Shown: piece after piece, positions 24,793 through 33,265 of the stretch | Layout of the letters: the number at the start of each line of letters is the position of its first letter | Numbering within the stretch: position 1 is the stretch's first letter | Source of the DNA: Pseudomonas sp. UYIF39 | Lineage (GTDB): Bacteria > Pseudomonadota > Gammaproteobacteria > Pseudomonadales > Pseudomonadaceae | Direction: 5' to 3' | Assembly: GCF_029963765.1 (NCBI RefSeq) | Contig: NZ_JALBYU010000036.1 | Coordinates: forward strand, 1 to 38,532 | Length of the DNA stretch: 38,532 bases | Translations under genes and position numbers: made by a program | The notes under the pieces: generated by a model | What the model was told of the DNA's origin: nothing | The model's database searches: none | What the model saw: the letters and a program-made list of their open reading frames with translations, nothing else

Positions 24793-25854
24793 GTGATTGA
24801 AGCTGATCGTCTGATTACCGCCACACCTGGCCCTCGTGACCGCGAGGAAGTCCAGGATCGGGCGATTCGTCCTGTCAGCCTGGCCGAGTACATTGGCCAG
24901 CCGACCGTTCGCGAGCAAATGGAGTTGTTCATCCAGGCTGCCCGTGGGCGCAATGAATCCCTGGACCACACGCTGATTTTCGGCCCGCCGGGTCTGGGTA
25001 AAACCACCTTGGCCAACATCATCGCCCAGGAAATGGGGGTCTCGATCAAGAGCACCTCGGGCCCTGTGCTTGAACGCCCGGGTGATCTGGCTGCGCTGCT
25101 GACCAATCTTGAGCCGCACGATGTGCTGTTTATCGACGAAATCCATCGGCTCTCACCGATCGTCGAAGAAGTGCTGTACCCGGCCATGGAAGATTTCCAG
25201 CTCGACATCATGATCGGCGAAGGGCCAGCCGCGCGCTCGATCAAGCTTGATCTGCCGCCGTTCACCCTGGTCGGTGCAACGACCCGTGCCGGCATGCTGA
25301 CCAACCCGCTGCGCGACCGGTTTGGGATTGTCCAGCGCCTGGAGTTCTACAACACCGCCGACCTGGCAACGATTGTCAGTCGTTCGGCTAACATCCTCGG
25401 CTTGCCCCTGGATCCGGAAGGCGCCTTCGAAATCGCCCGCCGTGCCCGTGGTACGCCGCGGATCGCCAACCGCTTGCTGCGCCGGGTTCGGGATTTCGCC
25501 GAAGTGCGCGCCAAGGGCCACATCACCAAACCGATCGCCGACCTGGCCTTGAACCTGCTGGATGTCGACGAGCGTGGTTTCGATCACCAGGATCGACGTT
25601 TGTTGTTGACCATGATCGAGAAGTTCGACGGTGGGCCGGTCGGGGTCGACAGCCTCGCCGCAGCCATCAGTGAAGAGCGCCACACTATTGAGGACGTGCT
25701 GGAGCCGTACCTGATCCAGCAGGGCTACATCATGCGTACGCCGCGGGGGCGAGTGGTGACCCGGCATGCGTACCTGCACTTCGGTTTAAACATCCCGTCA
25801 CGATTGGGCGAGATGCCCGTGGTAGACGAGTTCCTCGATGCCGTGGACGATTAA
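24793..25854 (+). CDS. ruvB: Holliday junction branch migration ATPase RuvB
   Basis: Hexameric AAA+ helicase that pumps DNA through the RuvA-bound junction. It has 353 residues. Walker A is GPPGLGKTT (64-72), Walker B is LFIDEIHRLS, sensor 1 is VGATTRAGML, and the arginine-finger region is PLRDRFGIVQRLEFY. The C-terminal winged helix (TPRGRVVTRHAYLHFG) is complete. The GTG start at 24793 immediately abuts the ruvA stop, with AAGGGAAT inside the end of ruvA serving as ribosome site, so translation is tightly coupled. Confidence 0.98.
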   Translation: MIEADRLITATPGPRDREEVQDRAIRPVSLAEYIGQPTVREQMELFIQAARGRNESLDHTLIFGPPGLGKTTLANIIAQEMGVSIKSTSGPVLERPGDLAALLTNLEPHDVLFIDEIHRLSPIVEEVLYPAMEDFQLDIMIGEGPAARSIKLDLPPFTLVGATTRAGMLTNPLRDRFGIVQRLEFYNTADLATIVSRSANILGLPLDPEGAFEIARRARGTPRIANRLLRRVRDFAEVRAKGHITKPIADLALNLLDVDERGFDHQDRRLLLTMIEKFDGGPVGVDSLAAAISEERHTIEDVLEPYLIQQGYIMRTPRGRVVTRHAYLHFGLNIPSRLGEMPVVDEFLDAVDD

Positions 25855-25885
25855 TAACCTTTGCGCGCTGATTTATTCGGGGTTT

Positions 25886-25905
25886 GTGCGGTCCTAGGAC
25901 CGTAC
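25886..25905. promoter_or_regulatory. Palindrome after ruvB
   Basis: A perfect 14-bp palindrome CGGTCCTAGGACCG (25889-25902) extends to an 8-bp stem with one G-U pair and a CTAG loop, followed by TTTCG. It could be a weak terminator of ruvCAB or an operator for the ybgC-tol operon. Confidence 0.5.
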
Positions 25906-25981
25906 TTTCGCCAGAAAGCCGTGAATCAATGAAAAACAGTTGCCTGGCCGGATTGGCAACCTGAGGAGTAAGCACTAGAGT

Positions 25982-26449
25982 ATGCGCGCGCAAAACGGGC
26001 TTGAGTCTTTCGCACTTCGTTGTCGCGTTTATTACGAGGACACCGATGCGGGCGGCATCGTGTATTACGTTAATTACCTCAAGTTTATGGAACGGGCTCG
26101 AACCGAGCGGCTCCGGGAGCTGGGCTTTGCCCAATCCCAGCTTGCAGGTGAGGACCTGTTGTTCGTCGTGCATTCCAGCGAAGCGCGTTACCACGCGCCG
26201 GCGCGACTGGACGACGAGCTGCTGGTAAGCGCTGAAGTAATCGAATTGAACCGTGTCAGCCTGCGCTTCAAACAGCAGGTCAGGCGAGCCACGGATAATG
26301 CGCTGCTCTGCGAAGGGCAGTTTTTGGTGGCCTGTGTGCGCACTAACAGTTTGAAACCCCGGGCCATTCCCGAAGCTCTACGTGCGGCCTTTGCCGACGT
26401 GAGCGGCGCGGGTACACACTCAAAGCAGGAGATAAAGCGTGGAAGCTAA
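25982..26449 (+). CDS. ybgC: Tol-Pal system acyl-CoA thioesterase YbgC
   Basis: A hotdog-fold thioesterase of 155 residues, first gene of the tol-pal operon. The catalytic aspartate D22 lies in YYEDTDAGGIVYYVNYLKFMERARTE, the 4-hydroxybenzoyl-CoA thioesterase signature. E. coli YbgC hydrolyses short or medium acyl-CoA and acyl-ACP and interacts with phospholipid synthesis enzymes; its link to Tol-Pal is mostly genetic. The C-terminus is extended by about 20 residues (AGTHSKQEIKRGS) relative to E. coli. Its 3' end overlaps the tolQ start by 11 bases, so the two are translationally coupled. Confidence 0.94.
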   Translation: MRAQNGLESFALRCRVYYEDTDAGGIVYYVNYLKFMERARTERLRELGFAQSQLAGEDLLFVVHSSEARYHAPARLDDELLVSAEVIELNRVSLRFKQQVRRATDNALLCEGQFLVACVRTNSLKPRAIPEALRAAFADVSGAGTHSKQEIKRGS

Positions 26450-27134
26450 CGTCGTCGACCATTCCTCCATGTGGAGCCTGGTCAGCAATGCCAGTATCGT
26501 GGTGCAACTGGTAATGCTGATCCTGGTAGCCGCATCGGTGACCTCATGGATCATGATCTTTCAGCGCAGCAACCTGCTGCGCGCCGGTCGACGTGCCCTG
26601 GAGAGCTTTGAAGAGCGCTTCTGGTCGGGTATCGACCTGTCCAAACTCTACCGTCAGGCCGGTAGCAACCCTGATCCGGATTCGGGTGTAGAGCAGATCT
26701 TCCGTGCCGGTTTCAAGGAATTCTCCCGTCTGCGCCAGCAGCCAGGCGTTGATCCGGAAGCGGTCATGGAAGGCGTGGCCCGTGCCATGCGCGTCGCCAT
26801 TTCCCGCGAAGAAGAAAAGCTCGAGCAGAGCCTGCCGTTCCTCGCGACCGTAGGTTCCGTCAGCCCGTACATCGGTCTGTTCGGTACCGTCTGGGGGATC
26901 ATGAACTCCTTCCGTGGTCTGGCAACTGCCCAGCAAGCGACCCTGGCCACTGTGGCTCCAGGTATCGCCGAGGCACTGATTGCAACCGCGATCGGTCTGT
27001 TCGCCGCCATCCCGGCCGTTATCGCTTACAACCGTTTTGCTGCTCGCAGCGAAACCCTGCTGAGCCGTTACTACACCTTCGCCGACGAATTCCAGGCGAT
27101 CCTGCACCGCAAAGTGCACACCAGCGAAGAATAA
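26439..27134 (+). CDS. tolQ: TolQ proton-channel subunit of the Tol-Pal system
   Basis: Inner-membrane protein of the ExbB/MotA family that, with TolR, uses the proton gradient to drive TolA. It has 231 residues and three membrane helices: about 17-40, about 135-160 (FLATVGSVSPYIGLFGTVWGI) and about 172-197 (GIAEALIATAIGLFAAIPAV), with the large cytoplasmic loop between 1 and 2. The start is GTG at 26439 with AGGAG upstream inside ybgC. The sequence is highly conserved. It acts at the septum in outer-membrane constriction. Confidence 0.97.
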   Translation: MEANVVDHSSMWSLVSNASIVVQLVMLILVAASVTSWIMIFQRSNLLRAGRRALESFEERFWSGIDLSKLYRQAGSNPDPDSGVEQIFRAGFKEFSRLRQQPGVDPEAVMEGVARAMRVAISREEEKLEQSLPFLATVGSVSPYIGLFGTVWGIMNSFRGLATAQQATLATVAPGIAEALIATAIGLFAAIPAVIAYNRFAARSETLLSRYYTFADEFQAILHRKVHTSEE

Positions 27135-27148
27135 GCAGGTAATTTCCA

Positions 27149-27610
27149 ATGGCTTTAATCGCTCGAGCTCGCAAAAAGCGCAAGCCGGTTGCCGAGATGA
27201 ACGTGGTGCCTTACATCGACGTGATGCTGGTGCTGCTGGTCATCTTCATGGTGACCGCTCCGATGCTCAATCAGGGCGTGAAAGTTGATCTGCCCAAGGT
27301 TTCCAGCGAAGCCTTGCCGCAGGACAACAACACCCAGGTCCTGACCATTTCGATCAAGGCTGACAAGACCTACTACTGGAACCTTGGCAGCGAAGTCGAC
27401 ACCGAAAAACAGCAGGACAAGGCCATGACCTTGCCGCAGATGACCGACGCCGTGACCAAGATCATTCGCGCCGGTACAGAAGGCGGCAAGCGCACCCAGG
27501 TGTTCATCCGCGGTGACAAGACCGTTGATTACGGTTCCGTGATGGGTGCCATGGGCGGGTTGCAGAAAGCCGGGGTCGGTAATGTTGGCTTGATTACCGA
27601 GGCACCCTGA
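27149..27610 (+). CDS. tolR: TolR subunit of the Tol-Pal system
   Basis: A 153-residue ExbD-family protein: short cytoplasmic N-terminus (RARKKRKPVAEMN), a single membrane helix (about 22-43) that includes the conserved proton-carrying Asp in VVPYIDVMLVLLVIFMVTAP, and a periplasmic peptidoglycan-binding domain. It lies 14 bp after tolQ, and its stop (TGA) shares its last base with the tolA ATG. Confidence 0.97.
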   Translation: MALIARARKKRKPVAEMNVVPYIDVMLVLLVIFMVTAPMLNQGVKVDLPKVSSEALPQDNNTQVLTISIKADKTYYWNLGSEVDTEKQQDKAMTLPQMTDAVTKIIRAGTEGGKRTQVFIRGDKTVDYGSVMGAMGGLQKAGVGNVGLITEAP

Positions 27611-28689
27611 TGCAGCAAATGCGAGAGCCGTCCGCCTCGGAAAGCTACTTCTGGCCTAGTGTCTGGGCGCTTGTCTTGCACGTGCTGGTTTTTGGCATGC
27701 TGTTCGTCAGTTTCGCCTTCACGCCCGAACTGCCGCCGGCCAAGCCGATTGTCCAGGCGACCCTGTACCAACTGAAATCGAAAAGTCAGGCGACCACCCA
27801 GACCAATCAGAAGATTGCGGGTGAGGCGAAGAAATCCGCCGCGCGCCAGACCGAAGTCGAACAGATGGAGCAGAAGAAGATCGAGCAGGAAGCGATCAAA
27901 GCCGCGGAACAAAAGAAGGAAGATGCGGCTCAAAAAGCCGAGGAATCCAAAAAGGCCGACGAGACGAAGAAAGCGGAAGAGGCTAAAAAGGCTGATGAAG
28001 CCAAGAAAGCCGATGAAGCGAAGAAGACCGCCGAAGCTAAAAAGGCCGAAGAGAAACAATTGGCTGATATAGCCAAGAAGAAGTCTGAAGAAGAAGCCAA
28101 GAAAGCAGCTGAAGAAGAGGCCAAGAAAGCGGCCGCTGAAGAAGCGAAGAAAAAGATCGTCGAAGACGCGAAGAAGAAAGCCGCGGAAGACGCCAAGAAG
28201 AAATCTGAAGCTGAAGACGCGAAGAAGAAAGTCGCCGAAGACGCGAAGAAGAAAGCTGCTGCTGATGCTGCGAAGAAAAAATCGCAGGAAGCGGCACGTA
28301 AATCCGCCGAAGACAAAAAGGCTCAGGCCCTGGCAGATTTGCTTTCCGACACGCCACAGCGTCAGCAGGCCTTGGCGGATGAGAAGGGTGACGAAGTCGC
28401 CGGTAGTTTTGATGATCTGATCCGTGCTCGTGCAGCGGAAGGCTGGGCTCGTCCACCTTCGGCCCGCAAAGGCATGACAGTCGTATTGCAAATCGGCATG
28501 TTGCCGGACGGTACGTTGACTTCGGTCAGCGTGGCCAAGTCCAGTGGCGATGGTCCGTTCGACGCTTCGGCTGTAGCAGCGGTGAAGAATATTGGACGTT
28601 TGACAGAAATGCAGGGAATGAAGCCGAGCGATTTCGCTCCGTATCGTTCATTCAAGATGACATTCACACCTGAGGATCTAGCCTTGTGA
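27610..28689 (+). CDS. tolA: TolA periplasm-spanning protein of the Tol-Pal system
   Basis: A 359-residue protein with an N-terminal membrane anchor (about 17-37, SVWALVLHVLVFGMLFVSFAF), a long Lys/Ala/Glu-rich helical domain II (about 60-255) made of imperfect repeats such as AEDAKKK and ADEAKKA, and a globular domain III (about 270-359) that contacts Pal and TolB. Domain III includes SVAKSSGDGPFDASAVAAVKN. The repeat region is low complexity and prone to length change between strains; I see no frameshift. Its stop overlaps the tolB GTG (GTGA). Confidence 0.96.
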   Translation: MQQMREPSASESYFWPSVWALVLHVLVFGMLFVSFAFTPELPPAKPIVQATLYQLKSKSQATTQTNQKIAGEAKKSAARQTEVEQMEQKKIEQEAIKAAEQKKEDAAQKAEESKKADETKKAEEAKKADEAKKADEAKKTAEAKKAEEKQLADIAKKKSEEEAKKAAEEEAKKAAAEEAKKKIVEDAKKKAAEDAKKKSEAEDAKKKVAEDAKKKAAADAAKKKSQEAARKSAEDKKAQALADLLSDTPQRQQALADEKGDEVAGSFDDLIRARAAEGWARPPSARKGMTVVLQIGMLPDGTLTSVSVAKSSGDGPFDASAVAAVKNIGRLTEMQGMKPSDFAPYRSFKMTFTPEDLAL

Positions 28690-29987
28690 GAAACCTTCTT
28701 CGAGGAATGCTTGTCGTTATCTGCTGCCTGGCAGGGATAGCGGCAGCCGATGAAAAAAACATTCTGGTCACCAGCGGCAGTGATCGGGCCACCCCGATCG
28801 CAGTCGTACCGTTTGGCAACCAGGGCGGCAGCGTACTGCCGGACGACATGGCCGAAATCATCGGTAACGACCTGCGCAACTCGGGTTACTACTCGCCGAT
28901 TCCTAAACAGAACATGATCAGCCAGCCAAGCCAGGCCAGCGAAATCATCTTCCGTGACTTCAAGGCGCTGGGCGCCCAGTACGTCATGGTCGGCAGCATT
29001 GCTCCTGCGGGCGGTCGCCTGCAGGTCCAATACGCACTGTTCAACGTCGCCACCGAGCAGCAAGTGCTGACCGGCAGCGTGTCGGGTAGCGTCGATCAAC
29101 TGCGCGACATGTCGCACTACATCGCGGACCAGTCGTTCGAAAAACTTACCGGTATCAAAGGTGCGTTCTCGACTCGTCTGCTGTACGTGACGGCTGAGCG
29201 TTTCTCTGAGAAGAACACTCGCTACACGCTGCAACGTTCGGACTATGACGGTGCCCGTGCTGTGACTCTGCTGCAATCGCGCGAGCCGATCCTGTCGCCG
29301 CGTTTCGCACCGGATGGCAAGCGCATCGCTTATGTGTCGTTCGAGCAGAAGCGTCCGCGTATCTTCATGCAGAACATCGACACCGGTCGCCGTGAGCAGA
29401 TCACCAACTTCGAAGGCCTGAATGGCGCGCCAGCATGGTCGCCTGATGGCAATCGTCTGGCATTCGTACTGTCGAAAGATGGCAACCCGGACATCTACGT
29501 GATGAACCTGGGTTCGCGTCAGATCACGCGTGTCACTAACGGTCCTGGCATCAACACCGAACCGTTCTGGGGTAAAGATGGTTCGACCATCTATTTCACC
29601 TCGGACCGTGGCGGCAAGCCGCAGATCTACAAAACCAGCGCAGGCGGTGGCGGTGCGGAACGTGTGACCTTTATCGGTAACTACAACGCCAACCCTAAAC
29701 TTTCGGCTGATGAAAAGACCCTGGTGATGATCCATCGTCAGGAAGGTTTCACTAATTTCAAGGTGGCGGCCCAGGATTTGCAGCGCGGAAGCGTAAAAAT
29801 CCTCACTGATAGCACTCTGGACGAGTCGCCTACTGTTGCGCCCAACGGCACCATGGTAATCTACGCCACCCGCCAGCAGGGCCGGGGAGTCTTGATGCTC
29901 GTGTCCATTAATGGACGCGTAAGGCTCCCGCTTCCTACCGCACAAGGCGAAGTCAGAGAACCTTCCTGGTCCCCTTACCTGAACTGA
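28686..29987 (+). CDS. tolB: TolB periplasmic beta-propeller protein
   Basis: A 433-residue periplasmic protein that shuttles between Pal and TolA. The signal peptide (about 1-21, RNLLRGMLVVICCLAGIAA) ends before DEKNILV, and the mature N-terminus is the TolA-binding box region. An alpha/beta domain (about 25-165) is followed by a six-bladed propeller with WD40-like/TolB repeats (ILSPRFAPDGKRIAYVS, APAWSPDGNRLAFVL, TEPFWGKDGSTIYFTS). It starts at GTG (28686), overlapping the tolA stop by four bases. The full length agrees with the family. Confidence 0.97.
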   Translation: MRNLLRGMLVVICCLAGIAAADEKNILVTSGSDRATPIAVVPFGNQGGSVLPDDMAEIIGNDLRNSGYYSPIPKQNMISQPSQASEIIFRDFKALGAQYVMVGSIAPAGGRLQVQYALFNVATEQQVLTGSVSGSVDQLRDMSHYIADQSFEKLTGIKGAFSTRLLYVTAERFSEKNTRYTLQRSDYDGARAVTLLQSREPILSPRFAPDGKRIAYVSFEQKRPRIFMQNIDTGRREQITNFEGLNGAPAWSPDGNRLAFVLSKDGNPDIYVMNLGSRQITRVTNGPGINTEPFWGKDGSTIYFTSDRGGKPQIYKTSAGGGGAERVTFIGNYNANPKLSADEKTLVMIHRQEGFTNFKVAAQDLQRGSVKILTDSTLDESPTVAPNGTMVIYATRQQGRGVLMLVSINGRVRLPLPTAQGEVREPSWSPYLN

Positions 29988-30039
29988 CGCGGCGCTACAC
30001 GTTGTACTTAACACACTGGGGTTCATTAGGAGTTTCACG

Positions 30040-30537
30040 ATGGAAATGCTGAAGTTTGGTAAATTTGCTGCGCTGGCTCTGGCCATGGCTGTAGCTGTAG
30101 GTTGCTCGTCCAAAGGCGGCGACAATGCCGGTGAAGGCGCTGTAGATCCAAACGCTGGTTACGGCGCAAACACTGGTGCAGTTGACGGCTCCCTGAGCGA
30201 AGAAGCTGCTCTGCGCGCAATCACCACTTTCTACTTCGAATACGACAGCTCGGACCTGAAGCCAGAAGCCATGCGCGCTCTGGACGTTCATGCCAAAGAC
30301 CTGAAAGCAAACGGCGCTCGCGTTGTTCTGGAAGGCAACACCGACGAACGTGGTACTCGTGAGTACAACATGGCACTGGGCGAGCGTCGTGCGAAAGCCG
30401 TTCAGCGTTACCTGGTACTGCAAGGTGTTTCCCCAGCTCAGCTGGAACTGGTTTCCTACGGCGAAGAGCGTCCAGTTGCTACCGGCAACGACGAGCAGTC
30501 CTGGGCTCAAAACCGTCGCGTCGAACTGCGTAAGTAA
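30040..30537 (+). CDS. pal: Peptidoglycan-associated lipoprotein Pal (OprL)
   Basis: A 165-residue outer-membrane lipoprotein. The signal peptide ends in the lipobox AVGC with lipidated Cys22. A short Gly/Ala-rich linker precedes the OmpA-like peptidoglycan-binding domain (about 58-165), which carries NTDERGTREYNMALGERRA. It anchors the outer membrane to peptidoglycan and binds TolB or TolA during division. The ATG at 30040 has AGGAG ten bases upstream. It is known as OprL in Pseudomonas. Confidence 0.98.
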   Translation: MEMLKFGKFAALALAMAVAVGCSSKGGDNAGEGAVDPNAGYGANTGAVDGSLSEEAALRAITTFYFEYDSSDLKPEAMRALDVHAKDLKANGARVVLEGNTDERGTREYNMALGERRAKAVQRYLVLQGVSPAQLELVSYGEERPVATGNDEQSWAQNRRVELRK

Positions 30538-30543
30538 TTCGTC

Positions 30544-31383
30544 ATGCGAACGTGCCGTCGTGCTGTAACTGTTTTGGCTCTCAGCCTCGCACCGCTTGCG
30601 GTGTGGGCTGCGGTTCCTGTGGTCGATAACGACTCCGGCTATAACAATAGCGGGACTAATAATCCGCCTGCAGGTTACGGTACGAACGGCGCCTATGCCG
30701 GGGGAGGGGTTTCGGCCCCTGTCTCGGCACAGGGCGAGCTGTTCAACCAACTGCAATCAATGCAGGAACAGATCTCGCGCCAACAAGGCGTCATCGAAGT
30801 TCTGCAAAATGATGTAGCGCGCATGAAGCAAGAGAGCCTGGAGCGATATCAGGATCTTGATCGGCGCATAGGAACCGGCGTTGCACCAGCCGCCACTCCT
30901 GATAATTCTTCCACCGGTGGCAGTTTGAATGCCCCCGGTGCAGCAGCGGGCGCAGCCGCGGGGGCGGCAGTCGCTCAAGCACCTGCCGCGGGTAGCGAGC
31001 CGGCTGATCCGGCGAAGGAAAAACTGTATTACGATGCAGCCTTCGACCTGATCAAAGCCAAGGATTTCGACAAGGCCAGCCAGGCTTTTACCGCATTCCT
31101 GCGCAAGTACCCGAACAGCCAGTACGCGGGCAATGCTCAGTACTGGTTGGGCGAAGTGAACCTGGCCAAAGGCGATCTGCAAGGTGCAGGTCAGGCTTTT
31201 GCCAAGGTTTCACAGCTGTACCCCAAGCATCCAAAAGTGCCTGACTCGCTGTACAAACTGGCTGATGTAGAGCGCCGCCTTGGTCATCCCGACAAGGTCA
31301 AAGGCATTCTGCAACAGGTCGTGTCCCAATATCCGGGCACTTCCGCCGCTCAGCTGGCCCAGCGTGATCTGCAAAAAATGTAA
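30544..31383 (+). CDS. cpoB: CpoB/YbgF, Tol-Pal associated periplasmic TPR protein
   Basis: A 279-residue periplasmic protein, last gene of the tol-pal operon. Signal peptide about 1-22 (ending AVWA before AVPVVD). A Gly/Asn-rich segment follows, then a trimerising coiled coil (about 60-110, FNQLQSMQEQISRQQGVIE), an Ala/Gly linker (GAAAGAAAGAAVAQ) and TPR repeats (about 155-279). In E. coli CpoB coordinates PBP1B activity with Tol-driven outer-membrane constriction. It starts six bases after the pal stop. A hairpin with a T-run follows. Confidence 0.95.
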   Translation: MRTCRRAVTVLALSLAPLAVWAAVPVVDNDSGYNNSGTNNPPAGYGTNGAYAGGGVSAPVSAQGELFNQLQSMQEQISRQQGVIEVLQNDVARMKQESLERYQDLDRRIGTGVAPAATPDNSSTGGSLNAPGAAAGAAAGAAVAQAPAAGSEPADPAKEKLYYDAAFDLIKAKDFDKASQAFTAFLRKYPNSQYAGNAQYWLGEVNLAKGDLQGAGQAFAKVSQLYPKHPKVPDSLYKLADVERRLGHPDKVKGILQQVVSQYPGTSAAQLAQRDLQKM

Positions 31384-31406
31384 GGGCTGCTTGACCCGTT
31401 TTGAAG

Positions 31407-31432
31407 AAACCCGCGCTTGTCGCGGTTTTTTT
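31407..31432 (+). terminator. Rho-independent terminator of the tol-pal operon
   Basis: Stem CCGCG/CGCGG (31411-31415, 31421-31425) with loop CTTGT, flanked by A-rich sequence and followed by seven T. It starts 24 bases after the cpoB stop. The stem is short but the T-run is strong. Confidence 0.8.
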
Positions 31433-31550
31433 CGTTAGAATTCACGCCCTTTTTATGAAACACGCTTTTTGGGATCTGCGCGATGGCGAGGTTCCTTGAA
31501 GTGCCTGACGGAGGCGGACAGCCTGTTTAGCTGTTATGCCCGTGGCGACT

Positions 31551-32198
31551 ATGCAAGACACATTGAGAATCACCGAAGTTTTCTACTCGTTGCAGGGTGA
31601 AACGCGGACTGCCGGGCTGCCCACTGTTTTTGTGCGCCTGACCGGTTGCCCATTGCGTTGCCAATACTGCGACAGCGCTTATGCATTCACTGGCGGCACC
31701 CTTCGCACGCTCGACGACATCCTGGAGCAAGTGGCCGGTTTTCGTCCGCGTTACGTCTGTGTCACCGGCGGCGAGCCGCTGGCACAACCCAACGCCATCC
31801 CATTGCTCAAGCAGTTGTGTGACGCCGGTTACGAGGTCTCGCTGGAAACCAGCGGTGCCCTGGATATCTCGGCGGTCGATCCACGGGTCAGTCGCGTCGT
31901 CGACCTGAAAACCCCGGGGTCGAAAGAAGCTCATCGCAACCGCTACGAGAACATCGAACTGCTCACGCGCAACGATCAGGTGAAGTTCGTCATCTGCTCG
32001 CGGGAAGACTATGACTGGGCCGTGTCCAAGCTGATCCAGTACGGTCTGGATCAGCGCGCCGGTGAAGTCCTGTTTTCGCCAAGTCACCATGACCTCAATG
32101 CTCGGGACCTGGCTGACTGGGTGGTGGCGGACAACCTGCCAGTGCGTCTGCAATTGCAGCTGCATAAATATCTTTGGAATGACGAGCCGGGGCGCTGA
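31551..32198 (+). CDS. queE: 7-Carboxy-7-deazaguanine synthase QueE
   Basis: A radical-SAM enzyme that converts 6-carboxy-tetrahydropterin to 7-carboxy-7-deazaguanine in queuosine synthesis. It has 215 residues from MQDTLRITEVF. The iron-sulfur cluster cysteines are C33, C37 and C40 (CPLRCQYC), followed by the SAM-contacting GGEP in CVTGGEPLAQP. I chose the ATG at 31551 because similarity starts there. The ATG at 31536 would add five residues (MPVAT), and neither start has a good ribosome site; a GGAGG at 31514-31518 is too far upstream. queC follows after one base, so the two form an operon. Confidence 0.93.
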   Translation: MQDTLRITEVFYSLQGETRTAGLPTVFVRLTGCPLRCQYCDSAYAFTGGTLRTLDDILEQVAGFRPRYVCVTGGEPLAQPNAIPLLKQLCDAGYEVSLETSGALDISAVDPRVSRVVDLKTPGSKEAHRNRYENIELLTRNDQVKFVICSREDYDWAVSKLIQYGLDQRAGEVLFSPSHHDLNARDLADWVVADNLPVRLQLQLHKYLWNDEPGR

Positions 32199-32199
32199 A

Positions 32200-32892
32200 A
32201 TGACTGAACAACTGAACACTACCGAAAAACGTGCAGTCATCCTGCTGTCCGGCGGCCTTGACTCCGCGACCGTTGTGGCGATGGCTCGTGCTGAAGGTTA
32301 CAGCTGCTACACCATGAGCTTCGATTATGGTCAGCGGTCTCACGCCGAATTGCACGCCGCCGAACGTGTCGCGCGCGACCTGGGTGTGGTCGAACACAAG
32401 GTGATCGGTCTGAACCTGAATGGCATCGGCGGTTCGGCTCTGACCGACAGCAGCATCGACGTGCCGGAAGTGCCGGGTGAAGGTATTCCGGTGACTTACG
32501 TGCCGGCGCGCAACACGGTGTTCCTGTCCCTGGCTCTGGGCTGGGCTGAAGTGCTGGGCGCGCGTGACATCTTTATTGGTGTGAACGCCGTGGATTACTC
32601 CGGATACCCAGACTGCCGTCCCGTGTTTATTGAGTCTTTCGAGCGCATGGCCAATCTGGCGACGAAGGCCGGTGTAGAGGGGAATGGTTTTCGCATTCAG
32701 GCGCCATTGCAGAACCTGAGCAAGGCGCAAATTGTCCAGGTAGGCGTGAAGCTGGGTGTCGATTATGGGCTGACTGTTTCCTGCTATCAGGCCGATGATA
32801 ACGGTCGCGCTTGCGGCAAATGCGACAGCTGCCGCCTGCGTGCAGAAGGCTTTGCGGCAGCCGGAATCAGCGACCCGACACCTTATTTTTGA
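32200..32892 (+). CDS. queC: 7-Cyano-7-deazaguanine (preQ0) synthase QueC
   Basis: ATP-dependent enzyme that converts the QueE product to preQ0, the precursor of queuosine in tRNA-Asp, -Asn, -His and -Tyr. It has 230 residues. The PP-loop motif SGGLDS is at 17-22, and the zinc site is C195, C205, C208 and C211 (CYQADDNGRACGKCDSC). Conserved VNAVDYSGYPDCRP is intact. The ATG at 32200 lies one base after the queE stop. The gene is followed by the tRNA-Lys promoter. Confidence 0.97.
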   Translation: MTEQLNTTEKRAVILLSGGLDSATVVAMARAEGYSCYTMSFDYGQRSHAELHAAERVARDLGVVEHKVIGLNLNGIGGSALTDSSIDVPEVPGEGIPVTYVPARNTVFLSLALGWAEVLGARDIFIGVNAVDYSGYPDCRPVFIESFERMANLATKAGVEGNGFRIQAPLQNLSKAQIVQVGVKLGVDYGLTVSCYQADDNGRACGKCDSCRLRAEGFAAAGISDPTPYF

Positions 32893-32910
32893 TTTATTTC
32901 AAATTAGGTG

Positions 32911-32938
32911 TTGAATAGTCCTTAAAAATCAGTATTAT
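32911..32938 (+). promoter_or_regulatory. tRNA-Lys promoter
   Basis: TTGAAT (32911-32916) and TATTAT (32933-32938) with 16-bp spacing, followed by a GC-rich discriminator (GCGCC), which is typical of stable-RNA promoters under stringent control. Confidence 0.7.
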
Positions 32939-32955
32939 ACGCGCCACCACACAGC

Positions 32956-33031
32956 GGGTCGTTAGCTCAGTTGGTAGAGCAGTTGGCTTTTAACCAATTG
33001 GTCGTAGGTTCGAATCCCACACGACCCACCA
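32956..33031 (+). tRNA. tRNA-Lys (anticodon TTT)
   Basis: A 76-nt cloverleaf with the CCA end encoded (33029-33031). The acceptor arm GGGTCGT pairs with ACGACCC. The D-arm has AGCTCAGTTGGTAGAGC, the anticodon loop CTTTTAA carries TTT at 32989-32991, and the T-loop is GGTTCGAATCC. The identity reads AAA/AAG lysine codons. In P. aeruginosa the tRNA-Lys gene at this position (after queC) serves as an integration site for PAPI-1/pKLC102-type elements; here nadA follows directly. Confidence 0.98.
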
Positions 33032-33052
33032 TTTTTGTAGCAGTTTTAAAAG

Positions 33053-33094
33053 TCTGGAAGGCCCACGCAAGTGAGGATTTCCGGATTTTTTTTT
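33053..33094 (+). terminator. Terminator of tRNA-Lys
   Basis: TCTGGAA (33053-33059) can pair with TTCCGGA (33079-33085) through one G-U pair, followed by nine T (33086-33094). The loop is long (19 nt), but the T-run is convincing. Confidence 0.65.
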
Positions 33095-33259
33095 GCCCGC
33101 GATTTGAGCCCGCCCATTGCGGGGCTGCACCGCGTGACGCAGGTCAGAATCATCTTTTGCATCCACGGGATATTCTGTAGCCTTGCGCAGCTTCAATGTT
33201 GTCCGTGCCTGATGATACTCACTCTCCCGGCGGTACCCTGAAGGGTCCGGAGCCGGGTG

Positions 33260-33265
33260 TATACT
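33260..33265 (+). promoter_or_regulatory. -10 element of nadA promoter
   Basis: TATACT 38 bases before the nadA ATG. The -35 at normal spacing is unclear; a small palindrome ACCCT-GA-AGGGT (33234-33245) lies at that position and could bind a regulator. Confidence 0.45.

Noticed and set aside
27529..28491. Phe/Leu/Arg-rich minus-strand frame opposite tolA
   Set aside because: Artefact of the repeated Lys/Ala/Glu codons of TolA domain II read backwards; not a membrane protein gene.
31440..31550. preQ1 riboswitch upstream of queE
   Set aside because: No hairpin followed by an A-rich tail with the preQ1 aptamer pattern could be found in the leader.
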